64,000 bases of DNA from positions 94,424 through 158,423 of the forward strand of contig NZ_CVRP01000008.1 in the NCBI RefSeq assembly GCF_001261735.1, read 5' to 3'. This DNA comes from Dysgonomonas sp. BGC7. Lineage in GTDB: Bacteria; Bacteroidota; Bacteroidia; Bacteroidales; Dysgonomonadaceae. Positions within the stretch are counted from its first letter, which is position 1. Each line of letters opens with the position of its first letter. Of the stretch, positions 31,700 through 41,071 are shown piece by piece. The notes below the pieces were generated by a model that was not told the DNA's origin, ran no database searches, and was given only the letters and a program-made list of their open reading frames with translations. The translations under genes were made by a program, and so were the position numbers.

Positions 31700-31717
31700 A
31701 TCCGTGTATTTGCACGG
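31700..31717 (+). promoter_or_regulatory. Candidate LacI operator, copy 3 with inverted repeat
   Basis: ATCCGTGT is followed by an inverted arm: CCGTG (31702-31706) and CACGG (31713-31717) are separated by six bases. It overlaps the -33 TTTG of the regulator's own promoter, which fits self-repression. Confidence 0.6.
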
Positions 31718-31739
31718 TGGTATTATATTGTTATCTTTG
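31709..31739 (+). promoter_or_regulatory. Bacteroides-type promoter of the LacI-type regulator gene
   Basis: TTTG at 31709-31712 and TATCTTTG at 31732-31739 are separated by exactly 19 bases, a full match to the consensus. Transcription would start near 31746, about 16 bases before the ATG at 31762. Confidence 0.75.
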
Positions 31740-31761
31740 TTGAAATTTGATTGATCAAACC

Positions 31762-32811
31762 ATGGCTAAAAAATACAGAATAAAAGATATTGCTGAACTG
31801 GCTGGAGTTTCGGCCGGAACTGTAGACCGGGTTATACACAATAGAGGTGAGGTTTCTGCAGATAGTAGAAAAAGGGTTGAAGACATTCTTGCCGAAATAG
31901 ATTATTTTAATAGCTCCGGAACTCAGAAAGTTGAAAACAATAAACGGCTTCGCATTTTGGCTATTCTTCCGCAACATACAGATGATGATTATTGGTATGC
32001 TGTGAAGAAAGGGATAGAATATGTGATTTACTATTCTACTAATATAGATTTAAAAGTAAATTTTTTGTATTATAATCAATTTGACATGTATTCGTGTCGG
32101 GATGTTTTCAATAAGGCTTTGTCCTTAAAAGCCGATGCGATACTTATAGGACCTTCTTTTTATGATGAAACATTGCTTTTTGCCAACCAGCTATTTATAA
32201 AGAATATTCCTTATGTTTTCATTGATACGGCTGTAGAAAATACCAAACCTTTAGCATTTTTTGGACCACATCCTTATCAGACTGGTATCGTGCAGGCTAA
32301 ATTGTTGACTACTGTTTTGGAAAAAGGAGAAGATATCGCACTCTTTCAGGCTAAAAGAGTAGGAGATAAAACTTCTATGCAGTCGCTGACGAGGTCCTAT
32401 GGCTTTATAACTTATCTGAAAGAATATTTTCCGAATGTAAAAGTACATTCGGCTCAGTATGATTATGAAAGTAAGAAAGAAAGTGATATTCTTCTCGATT
32501 GTCTGTTCAATGAACATCACAATATAGGAGGGGCAGTAGTTTTCGATACGAAAGGTTATCTTATTGCAGAATATTTAAAAGAGCGGGATATTGCTAATGT
32601 TAAATTAATAGGATTTGGAACAAGTAAGAGAAATATTGCCAGCCTGAAAGATGGAAGTATTGACTTTCTTATTTCCGAGCGTCCTGAATATCAGGGGGAG
32701 GCTGCATTGAGAGTGGCGATTGATTATTTATTATATAACAAGAGTGGCGATATTGAAAACTACACTCCCATTGATATATTGATAAAAGAAACAATCGACT
32801 TTTACAAATAA
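31762..32811 (+). CDS. LacI-family transcriptional regulator of the polysaccharide locus
   Basis: This is 349 residues from the ATG at 31762; an in-frame TTG 15 bases upstream is less likely because family members begin at MAKKYRIKDIA. The N-terminal helix-turn-helix is 'IKDIAELAGVSAGTVDRVIH', followed by a periplasmic-binding-type sugar sensor ('RILAILPQHTDDDYWYAVKK', 'DAILIGPSFYDE', 'ALFQAKRVGD'). It is divergent from the GH28 operon, and the intergenic region holds both promoters and three copies of one octamer. It likely represses the locus until a breakdown sugar binds. The 3' end abuts the remains of an efflux gene. Confidence 0.9.
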   Translation: MAKKYRIKDIAELAGVSAGTVDRVIHNRGEVSADSRKRVEDILAEIDYFNSSGTQKVENNKRLRILAILPQHTDDDYWYAVKKGIEYVIYYSTNIDLKVNFLYYNQFDMYSCRDVFNKALSLKADAILIGPSFYDETLLFANQLFIKNIPYVFIDTAVENTKPLAFFGPHPYQTGIVQAKLLTTVLEKGEDIALFQAKRVGDKTSMQSLTRSYGFITYLKEYFPNVKVHSAQYDYESKKESDILLDCLFNEHHNIGGAVVFDTKGYLIAEYLKERDIANVKLIGFGTSKRNIASLKDGSIDFLISERPEYQGEAALRVAIDYLLYNKSGDIENYTPIDILIKETIDFYK

Positions 32812-32837
32812 AGCAGACTGTCATTCGTTTACGCTCA

Positions 32838-33686
32838 TGCTTTACTTGTTTGATTCTTGCAGGAATACGTTGGATAATTTTAACAAAATTACCTGTAGCA
32901 TTATCTGGTGGAAGCAAGGAATAACGGGAACCTGTTGCTGGAGAAAGCGATTCTATAACTCCACTAAATTTCTCATATGGAAAAGTATCGACATCTATAG
33001 ATACAGCCTGTCCAATCGTGAAGTTAGCGATCTGAGTCTCTTTGAAGTTGGCCATAACCCATTTTTCTTCGGATTTGTTTACTAAGAAAGCTAACGTTTG
33101 TTCTGCCTGTATCAATTGCCCTTCTTGGATAATCTTTTTACCAATTTGTCCATCAAAAGGAGCTGTGATGGTGGTATATCTAATATCTAGTTTCTGTCTT
33201 TCAAGTAATGCTTCCTTGATTTTATTTCTGCCTCTATTGCATTATGCTGTGCTCTGAAATCATTTAGTTTAGATTCGGCTACGAGTAAAGAAGCTTCTGC
33301 CTGATCATTCTCTGATTGTGCAATAGACAAAGACGCACTGATATTGTCGAATTTTTGTTGTGTAGTAGATTCATCTGCCAGTAGATTTTTATAGCGGTCA
33401 AACTCCCTTTGTTGCTGATTCAGCATTGCTTTTACACTTCTTAATTGAGCCTTTATAACCTCAATATTTTTTATTTGCGTTTCTTCATTTGCTGCTAGAA
33501 TAGGTAATTTAGCTTGCGAACTCATCAACTCAGCTAATGCGACATCTCTTTTAAGCCCATACTCATCAAGTTCAATAACCACAAGTGTATCTTTTACGTT
33601 TACAGGGGAAAATATGCATCGATTTGTGCGTCGTTAGTCTGTTCATAACGGTAACTGATATCCTCAATGTAATAAGATATAGCATT
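32838..33686 (-). pseudogene. Remnant of an EmrA/HlyD membrane-fusion protein gene
   Basis: Pieces of one membrane-fusion protein in several frames. The N-terminal piece follows directly after the sigma-factor stop codon ('YIEDISYRYEQTNDAQIDAY'), then a gap with a lost segment, then 'VVIELDEYGLKRDVALAEL' and a long coiled coil, then a shift of one base near 33222, then 'TITAPFDGQIGKKI' and 'LLPPDNATGNFVKIIQRIP', which match EmrA. The N-terminal membrane helix, an internal segment and the C-terminus are missing. The C-terminal break lies at the 3' end of the LacI gene, so it marks a rearrangement junction. Confidence 0.85.
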
Positions 33687-34313
33687 CTAGGTCTTTTTAG
33701 AGAGCTTCCGTTTATATCGGCTAGTGTCATCAGTAATATATTGAGGAAGTGCTATCCTTACTTTAGAGAGTGCTTCCGATAGCTTTACTCTTACTGATGA
33801 TTCTTTTAACGAGAGCATCTTTGCAGCATCTTCAACAGAATAGTCATATCGATGTACCAAAAGAAAAACATTTCTGGTTGTATTCGGCAAGCTCTTCAAT
33901 ATCTCATTGACTGCATTAATTATATCTTGTGCATGTATCTCTTCGTAGATATGGTTATAGGGAATCTGATCCTGCAGATCATCAATATTTATATTTTCCA
34001 AAGCAGAGTTAAAAGCTACCGAACTACGCAGATAGTCTCCGATCCTGAATTGCAGGAATGAAAAGATGAATCGTTTGGCTGAACCATTCTCGTCAGTCTT
34101 AATCTTCATCGGATTTTTCCAGAAGTTTTCCCAGTAAATCTGTACAATCTCTTTGGTTAGAATTTCATCCTTTATTCGAGAACGAATATACTCGAAGATC
34201 ACCTGATTATATCGTAGATAAAAAAGATTAAAAGATCTCACATCTTTATCATCTATTTGTCTCAATAATTCTTTATCTGAAATCTCCATGATTAAGCTCT
34301 GCTTTTTTATCAT
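33687..34313 (-). CDS. ECF-type RNA polymerase sigma factor (FecI-like)
   Basis: This is 208 residues with sigma-70 region 2 ('FNLFYLRYNQVIFEYIRSRI', 'ENFWKNP') and region 4 ('LPNTTRNVFLLVHRYDYSVE', 'AAKMLSLKESSVRVKLSEAL'; helix-turn-helix). In Bacteroidetes such sigma factors work with a FecR anti-sigma factor and a TonB signal-transducing receptor. The FecR gene is next door, but divergent across a 273-base gap rather than downstream in one operon. A start at residue 9 (34289, MEISDKELL) is also possible. The stop codon lies at the boundary with the efflux-gene remnant. Confidence 0.88.
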   Translation of the reverse strand: MIKKQSLIMEISDKELLRQIDDKDVRSFNLFYLRYNQVIFEYIRSRIKDEILTKEIVQIYWENFWKNPMKIKTDENGSAKRFIFSFLQFRIGDYLRSSVAFNSALENINIDDLQDQIPYNHIYEEIHAQDIINAVNEILKSLPNTTRNVFLLVHRYDYSVEDAAKMLSLKESSVRVKLSEALSKVRIALPQYITDDTSRYKRKLSKKT

Positions 34314-34586
34314 GCCAAATGTAAAGCAAGATAGTTACAGTAGCATTACGCTTTGGTGAACATAAAAATAAACAAAAGAGTGTTAAAAAAAAGTTCCATT
34401 CTATATGTAAAGATCTATAATAGAGTATATTATTCTGTAGGTTAGATCTGGCTTCTCGATTTTAACACTTTTCCCATTAATAATTCCAGAATTCATTACG
34501 GTATATATATAGAAGGCAATGTTTGTCTTACACCGAAGAAGAATAAAGGTATGATAGCATACTTGTTTTAATAGAAAAAGATACAG

Positions 34587-35696
34587 ATGGATTTGAAAAA
34601 AGAAGAAGGAAAAGGATTTTGGACAGGTAAAACTAAGGTCGATCGTTTAAAACAATTACTGGCAGGTAATGAATTATTCCGCCGATTTATGGAATCAAAG
34701 GAAACCGGATTGGATGAATCCGTTTTGAATAAAATGTCAGAGAACTTTTATTCAAAAGAATACTCTTTCAAAGAGGCAAAATCTTCAGAAGAAGCTACGG
34801 AAGAAATATGGAATGAATTGAGTAAAAAATATGGATTCCAAGAAATCTTTGATCTCGGTGAGATGCGAAAGGAATCATTACTCAATTACACAAAGGAGGA
34901 AAAGTTTTCAATAAATCCTTTTATTCATTTAAGAAGGTACGCGGCAGTCGCAGCAATCCTACTGATTGTATTCGGTAGTGCTTTGACTTATGTTAACTAT
35001 CAGAATGCTGATACCAACAAGCAATCTTTACTAACGGAGGTGTCGGAGAAAACTATCTTTGAAGCCGATAGGGATATACGTGAATTGAAGCTACCCGACG
35101 GATCGGTTATCACTATCAATAGAGGTAGTAAAATCTCCGTTGTCAAAGATGAATTCAATAAGGATAAGAGAGAGGTCTGGTTGGAAGAAGGAGAGGCTTT
35201 TTTTAATGTTGCAAAGAACCCCGATAAACCATTTATAGTTCATAGCGGCGAGGTTCAGACAGTAGTTAAAGGAACCTCTTTCAATATCAAGGCTTACAAG
35301 GAGCTGAATGAAAATGTGGTATCGGTGAGATCGGGAAGAGTTGAAGTCAACGCTTCCGGTAAATTATTGGATGTATTGACCGAGAATAGGCAAATAGTGT
35401 ATAATCGCCGGAATGGAAGTTTCGAGGCTTCGGAATTACAAGCATACGAGGCATCGGGATGGATGGATGGAAAATTGATACTAAATCATGCTGACGGAAA
35501 AGAGCTACAATTACGTATCCGACAGTTTTATGGCATAGAGCTAGTGATTCATGATGGAGCGATGGTAAATATTGTTTTGCAAGCTTCTTTCATAAAGGGG
35601 ACTACCCTGACACAGCTCATGGAATCTCTAAAATTGATATACGGAATAAACTATAAAATAAGTAATGATAAAAAACAGGTGTTTGTATTCAAATAG
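34587..35696 (+). CDS. FecR-type anti-sigma factor
   Basis: This is 369 residues: a cytoplasmic N-terminal part (1-110) that would hold the sigma factor, one membrane helix ('AAVAAILLIVFGSALTYV', about 113-133), then the periplasmic FecR domain ('RELKLPDGSVITINRGSKI', 'EGEAFFNVAKNPDKPFIVHS') and the C-terminal secretin-like segment ('GIELVIHDGAMVNIVLQASF'). It would pass the signal from the TonB receptor encoded 213 bases downstream to the divergent ECF sigma factor. The N-terminal region is longer than in many family members. Confidence 0.88.
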   Translation: MDLKKEEGKGFWTGKTKVDRLKQLLAGNELFRRFMESKETGLDESVLNKMSENFYSKEYSFKEAKSSEEATEEIWNELSKKYGFQEIFDLGEMRKESLLNYTKEEKFSINPFIHLRRYAAVAAILLIVFGSALTYVNYQNADTNKQSLLTEVSEKTIFEADRDIRELKLPDGSVITINRGSKISVVKDEFNKDKREVWLEEGEAFFNVAKNPDKPFIVHSGEVQTVVKGTSFNIKAYKELNENVVSVRSGRVEVNASGKLLDVLTENRQIVYNRRNGSFEASELQAYEASGWMDGKLILNHADGKELQLRIRQFYGIELVIHDGAMVNIVLQASFIKGTTLTQLMESLKLIYGINYKISNDKKQVFVFK

Positions 35697-35800
35697 TTGT
35701 CATTCTACTGCCAAATCATAATGATCCAACAATAGGCATAAAATACATTATAGAAACAGTAATAATCCTTTAGTATCTAAAAAGAAACAATAGAAATTAA

Positions 35801-35846
35801 CCTCCTTCAAATAGGAGGCAGAGATCTCTTTCTCTAAAAAAGAGAT
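35801..35846 (+). other. Two tandem hairpins between FecR and the TonB receptor gene
   Basis: CCTCC/GGAGG (35801-35805 with 35814-35818) is followed by ATCTCTTT/AAAGAGAT (35824-35831 with 35839-35846). They lie in the 213-base gap. No canonical TAnnTTTG promoter is seen here. They may be a partial terminator or a leader structure of the receptor gene, whose promoter may be read by the ECF sigma factor. Confidence 0.45.
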
Positions 35847-35909
35847 AAATGAAAAAAGTTAATGTGAAATATAACAAGTAATTAAACTAAAAATCAATGT
35901 GTAATCACG

Positions 35910-38900
35910 ATGAAAAATTGTAAGAACGACAAAGGTAATTTTAAATGCGTATTACTGCTCTTTATGGGATTGTTCTTTTGCTTTCATGCGATGGTATATG
36001 GGCAGGAAATCACCCATAACTTTCCAGGGCAGACACTTCCTGAGAGAATCAGTGTTCTGATGAAGAACAGCAAGCAAAGTATTTCCTTCGATGTGCAGCA
36101 GCTACGTAATATCAAGGTGTCTGCCCTCAATGCCAAGGAGATGACTATTGCCCAGATACTTACAGCCAGCCTGCAGTCGACAGGTTTCACATACAGATTA
36201 GCAAACAATGTGTATGTGATTATTAAACAAGAACAGGTAACAGCCCAGCCTAACTTGCAAGTAAAACCCAAAGTAGAAGTGAAAGGTAACGTTATAGATA
36301 AACAAGATAAGACCACACTTATTGGTGTATATGTAAAAATAAAAGGAACACAATCAGGAACAGTTACCGATGCAGATGGAAAGTTTAACTTGTCGGTAGC
36401 GGAAGGTTCTGTTCTTGAATTTAGCTATTTAGGTTATATCAAAAGTGAATACAGGGTAACGGCATCCGGTAGTGGTATAACCATTGCTTTAGAGCCAGAC
36501 AGTAAAACCTTAGGAGAGGTAGTCGTTATGGCTAGACGAAAAGTGAATACCGAATCCGCTGTATTGATGGATCGTCAAAAGTCGACTACAGTGCAAGATG
36601 CGATTTCAGCAGCCCAGATAAGTAAAACAGGAAGTATCACCACGACACAGGCTTTGCAAAAAGTATCGGGCGTTACTATTACAGATGATAAATATGTAGC
36701 AGTACGAGGGCTTGGAGATAGAAGCGTTATCGGACAGTTGAACGGAGTTCGTCTGGCATCTTCCGATCCCGACCGAAGTACAATTCCTTTGGATCTGGTT
36801 CCTGCTTCGCTTCTCGACAATATTACTGTTTACAAAACAGCGACACCGGATAAACCGGCCGATGCATCATCGGGTATAGTCGAACTGAAAACCAAATCGG
36901 TTCCCGATCAGATGACTCTTGAGATCACTGCCCAAACAGGATTCAATACCAATATTGGTATTGGAGGAAAATATAATAGTTTTTGGAATAGTGATATGGG
37001 CGCTTTTGGTGAAAAGATAAATGACAAAAATTTGACTTCGGATTTTAAAAATCTGGCAACTCAATATCCCAAAGGGCTCTCTGATATACAAACACTGATT
37101 GCCAATAGTAGTTATAGCAACGAATCTAAAGCAGAAGTGAATAGGATCAATACAATAATGCATAGTTTTGACCCTGTCATGACCACCCGATACAAAAGAG
37201 CCCCGTTGAACCAACTTTATTCAGCCACTTTCGGGAATACCTATAAACTCTTCGGTGGAAAACACAATTTGGGAGTCATTCTCGGAGGAAACTATTACAG
37301 GCGAACAACAGATATCAATGAGGGGGATGTTACCCAATATAGTATCTATCAAGGAGTAGTAACGGGTAATCCGTCCATCTACAGTCGCCGCCATATTCCC
37401 AACTATATTACTCCCAATAGCCTCTTTATGGGTAAATATCAGACATACAAAGAAAATACAGGTGTTGAAACGCTTAATTACGGAACATTAGTAGGGGTGA
37501 CCTATCAATTCAGCCAACGGCATGAGATTAGTGCACAATATGTTGGTAGTTGGGGTGGAGAAACAACAGCCACGAATATGAATGGCGCATACGAATATAC
37601 AGGCTTACCGGGAGATGTGTTCAGTACTATTAATTCGTTACGCCAATCCTACCGTGACCTGAATACTTATAATTTTCAGGGAGAGCATAAGTTCTTTGAG
37701 AGTGAATATTCTCCACGTTTAAGCTATAACCTTTCTACTTCCCGCTCGGGACAGAATGATCCCGATTTTCGATATACCTCTTTAGTAGATTATATGCCGA
37801 TAGGAGGAGCGTGGTATACAAAGCCTAACTTAGAAGAAAATGGAAATGCAAATTATGTTTATACAGAGCATCTTTATGCATTAACTTCAGGCTATGTTAA
37901 CGGATTCAGCTCATTCGGAACAATACAAGCCGAACCCAATGGTAGAAGATGGCGCAACTTGGATGAAAAAAGTTATAACCACAAAGCTGATTTAAGTTTT
38001 CCTTTCCCATTCTTTGGTAAGAAACAGGAATTCAAAACAGGATTCAATTACCTTTTCAGAGAACGAGATTTCACAGAAAACATTCTCTTTTTACCAGGCT
38101 CCAACTTCAACCGATACGGAAATCTGACCTTATTAGATGTCGATGGTAATCTGGATCGTATGGTTAGCTCCGAAATTATTGGGGTTAAAGTGCCAAACGG
38201 CTCTACCGGTGAAGGACAAGCTCCCATCGGAGGATTTCTTTACAACAGTAAGAAATCGCCTAACAACTATACCGGTTTCTATGAAACATCAGCATTTTAC
38301 GGTATGCTTGATTTACAGCTGCCGTCTGATATTCGATTAACAGGAGGAGTTCGTTTCGAGAAAACAGATATCCGCTCCAAAGTGGATACAAAAAATGTAT
38401 ATATAGATCCATCCTTAAGTGGAGTAGATGAAGAAGGAAACATCATTAATATTCCAACAGGCGATCCCAATTCAGTTTATACAACTTCCTATAAGCCATA
38501 CTATTCCTTAAATGCCACTTATGTATTTAAGGAAAATATGAACTTCAGGCTGGCATATAACAATACCCTTGCCCGTCCCGAATTACGGGAAATTACCAAT
38601 ATATTCGAATTTGACCCTTATCAGATGGGACTGATCGTTGGTAATCCTGATTTGGAAAATCAAGATACCCAAAATCTTGATTTCCGCTGGGAATGGTTTA
38701 CTGCTCCCGGTGAGGTTTTTGCTATATCAGTCTTTGGTAAAAGGATAAAAAATCAGTTAGTGAAAGTATTCAGCCTCAAGACAGACGGTTTAGCTGCGAC
38801 CTATCCTGAATTTCCAATGATACAATTTCAAAACGATAAGAATATTGGTAAGGTGTGGGGTATGGAACTCGAAGCAGTCAAAGATATTGGAACATTTTGG

Positions 38901-39380
38901 GGGCCAAAACAGACTTTCTTCTTAGGAGTTAACTTACTATTAGCTCAAAGCGAAATAAAGAAATCCGAGGAACGTTTGGCTGCTAACCGTTTTATTGATC
39001 GGCATGCACCGAAAAACAGCCCACTATTTGAACAGGCACCTTATTCCATTAACGCTTGGTTGAATTACAGCAATAAGAATTTAGGAACAGAACTTACAAC
39101 TACCTTCAATATGGTAGGAGAACGTCTGGTACAAATCAACCTTACAGGTGAGCCGGATCTTTACACCCAGCCTGCACCTACACTTGATTTTGTTTTCAGC
39201 CAAAGAGTAGCCAAAGGTCTATTATTTAAAGGATATGCTAAGAATATATTCAATCCCGCAATTAAGACGGTCTATGCTAATCCGAGTACAGGTGGCAAAT
39301 GGCATGGAAATGAATATCTCAACCGCAGTTACAAACGAGGGTGTGAAATTATGATCGGATTAACTTATAATTTATTTTGA
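35910..39380 (+). CDS. TonB-dependent signal-transducing receptor with STN domain
   Basis: This is a 1156-residue outer-membrane receptor. After a signal peptide ('AMVYGQ') comes a STN (secretin/TonB short N-terminal) domain, about 40-110 ('LPERISVLMKNSKQSISFDV', 'MTIAQILTASLQSTGFTYRL'), which in the FecA family talks to FecR. Then a carboxypeptidase-regulatory-like domain ('ATITDADGK'-type turn, here 'GTVTDADGKFNLSV'), a plug ('QALQKVSGVTITDDKYVAVR') and a long barrel ending 'MIGLTYNLF'. There is no SusD gene after it. The cargo is unknown. It is the first gene after FecR and probably both senses and imports the ligand of this operon. Confidence 0.9.
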   Translation: MKNCKNDKGNFKCVLLLFMGLFFCFHAMVYGQEITHNFPGQTLPERISVLMKNSKQSISFDVQQLRNIKVSALNAKEMTIAQILTASLQSTGFTYRLANNVYVIIKQEQVTAQPNLQVKPKVEVKGNVIDKQDKTTLIGVYVKIKGTQSGTVTDADGKFNLSVAEGSVLEFSYLGYIKSEYRVTASGSGITIALEPDSKTLGEVVVMARRKVNTESAVLMDRQKSTTVQDAISAAQISKTGSITTTQALQKVSGVTITDDKYVAVRGLGDRSVIGQLNGVRLASSDPDRSTIPLDLVPASLLDNITVYKTATPDKPADASSGIVELKTKSVPDQMTLEITAQTGFNTNIGIGGKYNSFWNSDMGAFGEKINDKNLTSDFKNLATQYPKGLSDIQTLIANSSYSNESKAEVNRINTIMHSFDPVMTTRYKRAPLNQLYSATFGNTYKLFGGKHNLGVILGGNYYRRTTDINEGDVTQYSIYQGVVTGNPSIYSRRHIPNYITPNSLFMGKYQTYKENTGVETLNYGTLVGVTYQFSQRHEISAQYVGSWGGETTATNMNGAYEYTGLPGDVFSTINSLRQSYRDLNTYNFQGEHKFFESEYSPRLSYNLSTSRSGQNDPDFRYTSLVDYMPIGGAWYTKPNLEENGNANYVYTEHLYALTSGYVNGFSSFGTIQAEPNGRRWRNLDEKSYNHKADLSFPFPFFGKKQEFKTGFNYLFRERDFTENILFLPGSNFNRYGNLTLLDVDGNLDRMVSSEIIGVKVPNGSTGEGQAPIGGFLYNSKKSPNNYTGFYETSAFYGMLDLQLPSDIRLTGGVRFEKTDIRSKVDTKNVYIDPSLSGVDEEGNIINIPTGDPNSVYTTSYKPYYSLNATYVFKENMNFRLAYNNTLARPELREITNIFEFDPYQMGLIVGNPDLENQDTQNLDFRWEWFTAPGEVFAISVFGKRIKNQLVKVFSLKTDGLAATYPEFPMIQFQNDKNIGKVWGMELEAVKDIGTFWGPKQTFFLGVNLLLAQSEIKKSEERLAANRFIDRHAPKNSPLFEQAPYSINAWLNYSNKNLGTELTTTFNMVGERLVQINLTGEPDLYTQPAPTLDFVFSQRVAKGLLFKGYAKNIFNPAIKTVYANPSTGGKWHGNEYLNRSYKRGCEIMIGLTYNLF

Positions 39381-39382
39381 AT

Positions 39383-41071
39383 ATGAGACATAAAATAATT
39401 CAATTGTCTTTCTTCTTTATCAGTATATGTTGTATATCCCTATTACTGAATGGATGTGAAGATGATAAGTTTGACAATCTGACTGATAATCGTTATCAAA
39501 CAGATGCAGATAAAAGTTCTACCATTCGACTTATTAATTTGACTTATGCCAATCAGGTCATTGCGAATGGAGACAGTTTAACCAATTTTGTAGTAAGAGA
39601 ACCCGGACCTGAAGAAAACTTTTATCCAGGAACAAAATATTTTCCGAAAGATGGTAAGCTCATAAAAACATGGAATATACCGCTTGCTGTATTGTCTGAA
39701 CCGTTAACCAATTTCAAATTGTCTGTTATCAGCTATAGCATTCCTCGTATTGATGTAGCTGAACTGAATGTAGATAATAAAAATCATTTCATGGATTACT
39801 ATGTTACTTTTGGTAATGTAACTGCCGTGCCACGAAGTATCGAAAAACCAAGTAATCCGGCTAATATTAAAATCAGAATTTTAAATTTATCTTCTAACGA
39901 TGTAGTTTCTCCATATGATAATTTTGAGAATCTCAATGTTCCTTTAAGTTTAGCTTGGTCTGATGGTACAAAGATAGATGATCGACTGAGTAATATTGCT
40001 CCGGGCACATATTCTGAGTACGTAGATATTCCTTATGGAACTTATCAACTGAAAGTAATTACTGATGATAATCGCCAGGTTCCGGGTGCTGACAACTCTC
40101 AGAATCTGGCATTCGACCCCGCAACATCTACCATTGCTCTCTCAAAAGATGAGACGACACATCTTACCTATGCTCCCATTTATAGCTATAAACCCGGAGG
40201 TATTTATACTGTGGTAATTGCTCCACGAGACTTTCTTTATTACATGCCAACTTCTATCTCCGGGGAACAACTTGATGGATTTCAAAATGAATTTGAAATT
40301 ATTCCGGATGTAGAAAGCTCTGTAAATATGACTTATGCCCGTATACAATTAGTCAATGCCCTGCCTATGGATAAGCAGCTGGGGCTGAAAATAAAGGGAC
40401 AAAGCACTGGACATATGATTGGTTTTGGAGACTATACAGACTACATACCAGTAATCAGCGGAAAGAATACCATTGAAGTAACTGATACTGAAGGTCTGGT
40501 TCTTGCATCAACAGAGTATGATTTAAATCCTAACGAAAATTATTCGATATGGGTTAATTCCCTCAATGGAGGAGTTGATCTATCAATAGTGAATAACGAT
40601 CTGGCAGGAGTATACTTCACCGGAGCAATAGAAGATGGAACATATGCTCGAAAACAACGGGAATACTTTACAAAATACCGATTTCTAAATATGAATAGGG
40701 ATTTCCCATACGTCACTTTTACAACTGATAACGGGCAACCATTTAAAAGTGTATATAATTATAATGAGAAAGCAACAAATCAGCTTACTCCCGGATATAT
40801 TCATTCAATATTTCCATATATATGGATGTCTGAATCTTTAAAAACAATATATAAGATCCAGGTTTATAGGGCTACAGCATTCACTACTCCCGGAATATGG
40901 GCAAGCGATGTTCCTGTTTTAACCGGTCGTGATTTAATAAGCAATCCTGAATTATACTTTAGAGGAATGCCAATCCAGGATGCCGGTGTGTACACTATTG
41001 CTCTAATAGGTTTGCAATCTGAAGAGCAACGTTATCATTCAAGATTATTAATTGTTAAACATACAAAATGA
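39383..41071 (+). CDS. DUF4397-like surface lipoprotein
   Basis: This is about 562 residues from the ATG at 39383; an in-frame TTG lies 6 bases upstream inside the end of the receptor gene. The signal ends in lipobox 'LLNGC', with an acidic 'EDDKFDN' tail that fits surface export. The body has repeated beta-sandwich units, each with a strand pattern like 'TIRLINLTYANQVIANGDSL' and 'IPYGTYQLKVITDDN', as in DUF4397 proteins. It takes the place where SusD is encoded in glycan loci and may be the receptor's ligand-binding partner. It overlaps the next gene by 4 bases. Confidence 0.75.
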   Translation: MRHKIIQLSFFFISICCISLLLNGCEDDKFDNLTDNRYQTDADKSSTIRLINLTYANQVIANGDSLTNFVVREPGPEENFYPGTKYFPKDGKLIKTWNIPLAVLSEPLTNFKLSVISYSIPRIDVAELNVDNKNHFMDYYVTFGNVTAVPRSIEKPSNPANIKIRILNLSSNDVVSPYDNFENLNVPLSLAWSDGTKIDDRLSNIAPGTYSEYVDIPYGTYQLKVITDDNRQVPGADNSQNLAFDPATSTIALSKDETTHLTYAPIYSYKPGGIYTVVIAPRDFLYYMPTSISGEQLDGFQNEFEIIPDVESSVNMTYARIQLVNALPMDKQLGLKIKGQSTGHMIGFGDYTDYIPVISGKNTIEVTDTEGLVLASTEYDLNPNENYSIWVNSLNGGVDLSIVNNDLAGVYFTGAIEDGTYARKQREYFTKYRFLNMNRDFPYVTFTTDNGQPFKSVYNYNEKATNQLTPGYIHSIFPYIWMSESLKTIYKIQVYRATAFTTPGIWASDVPVLTGRDLISNPELYFRGMPIQDAGVYTIALIGLQSEEQRYHSRLLIVKHTK

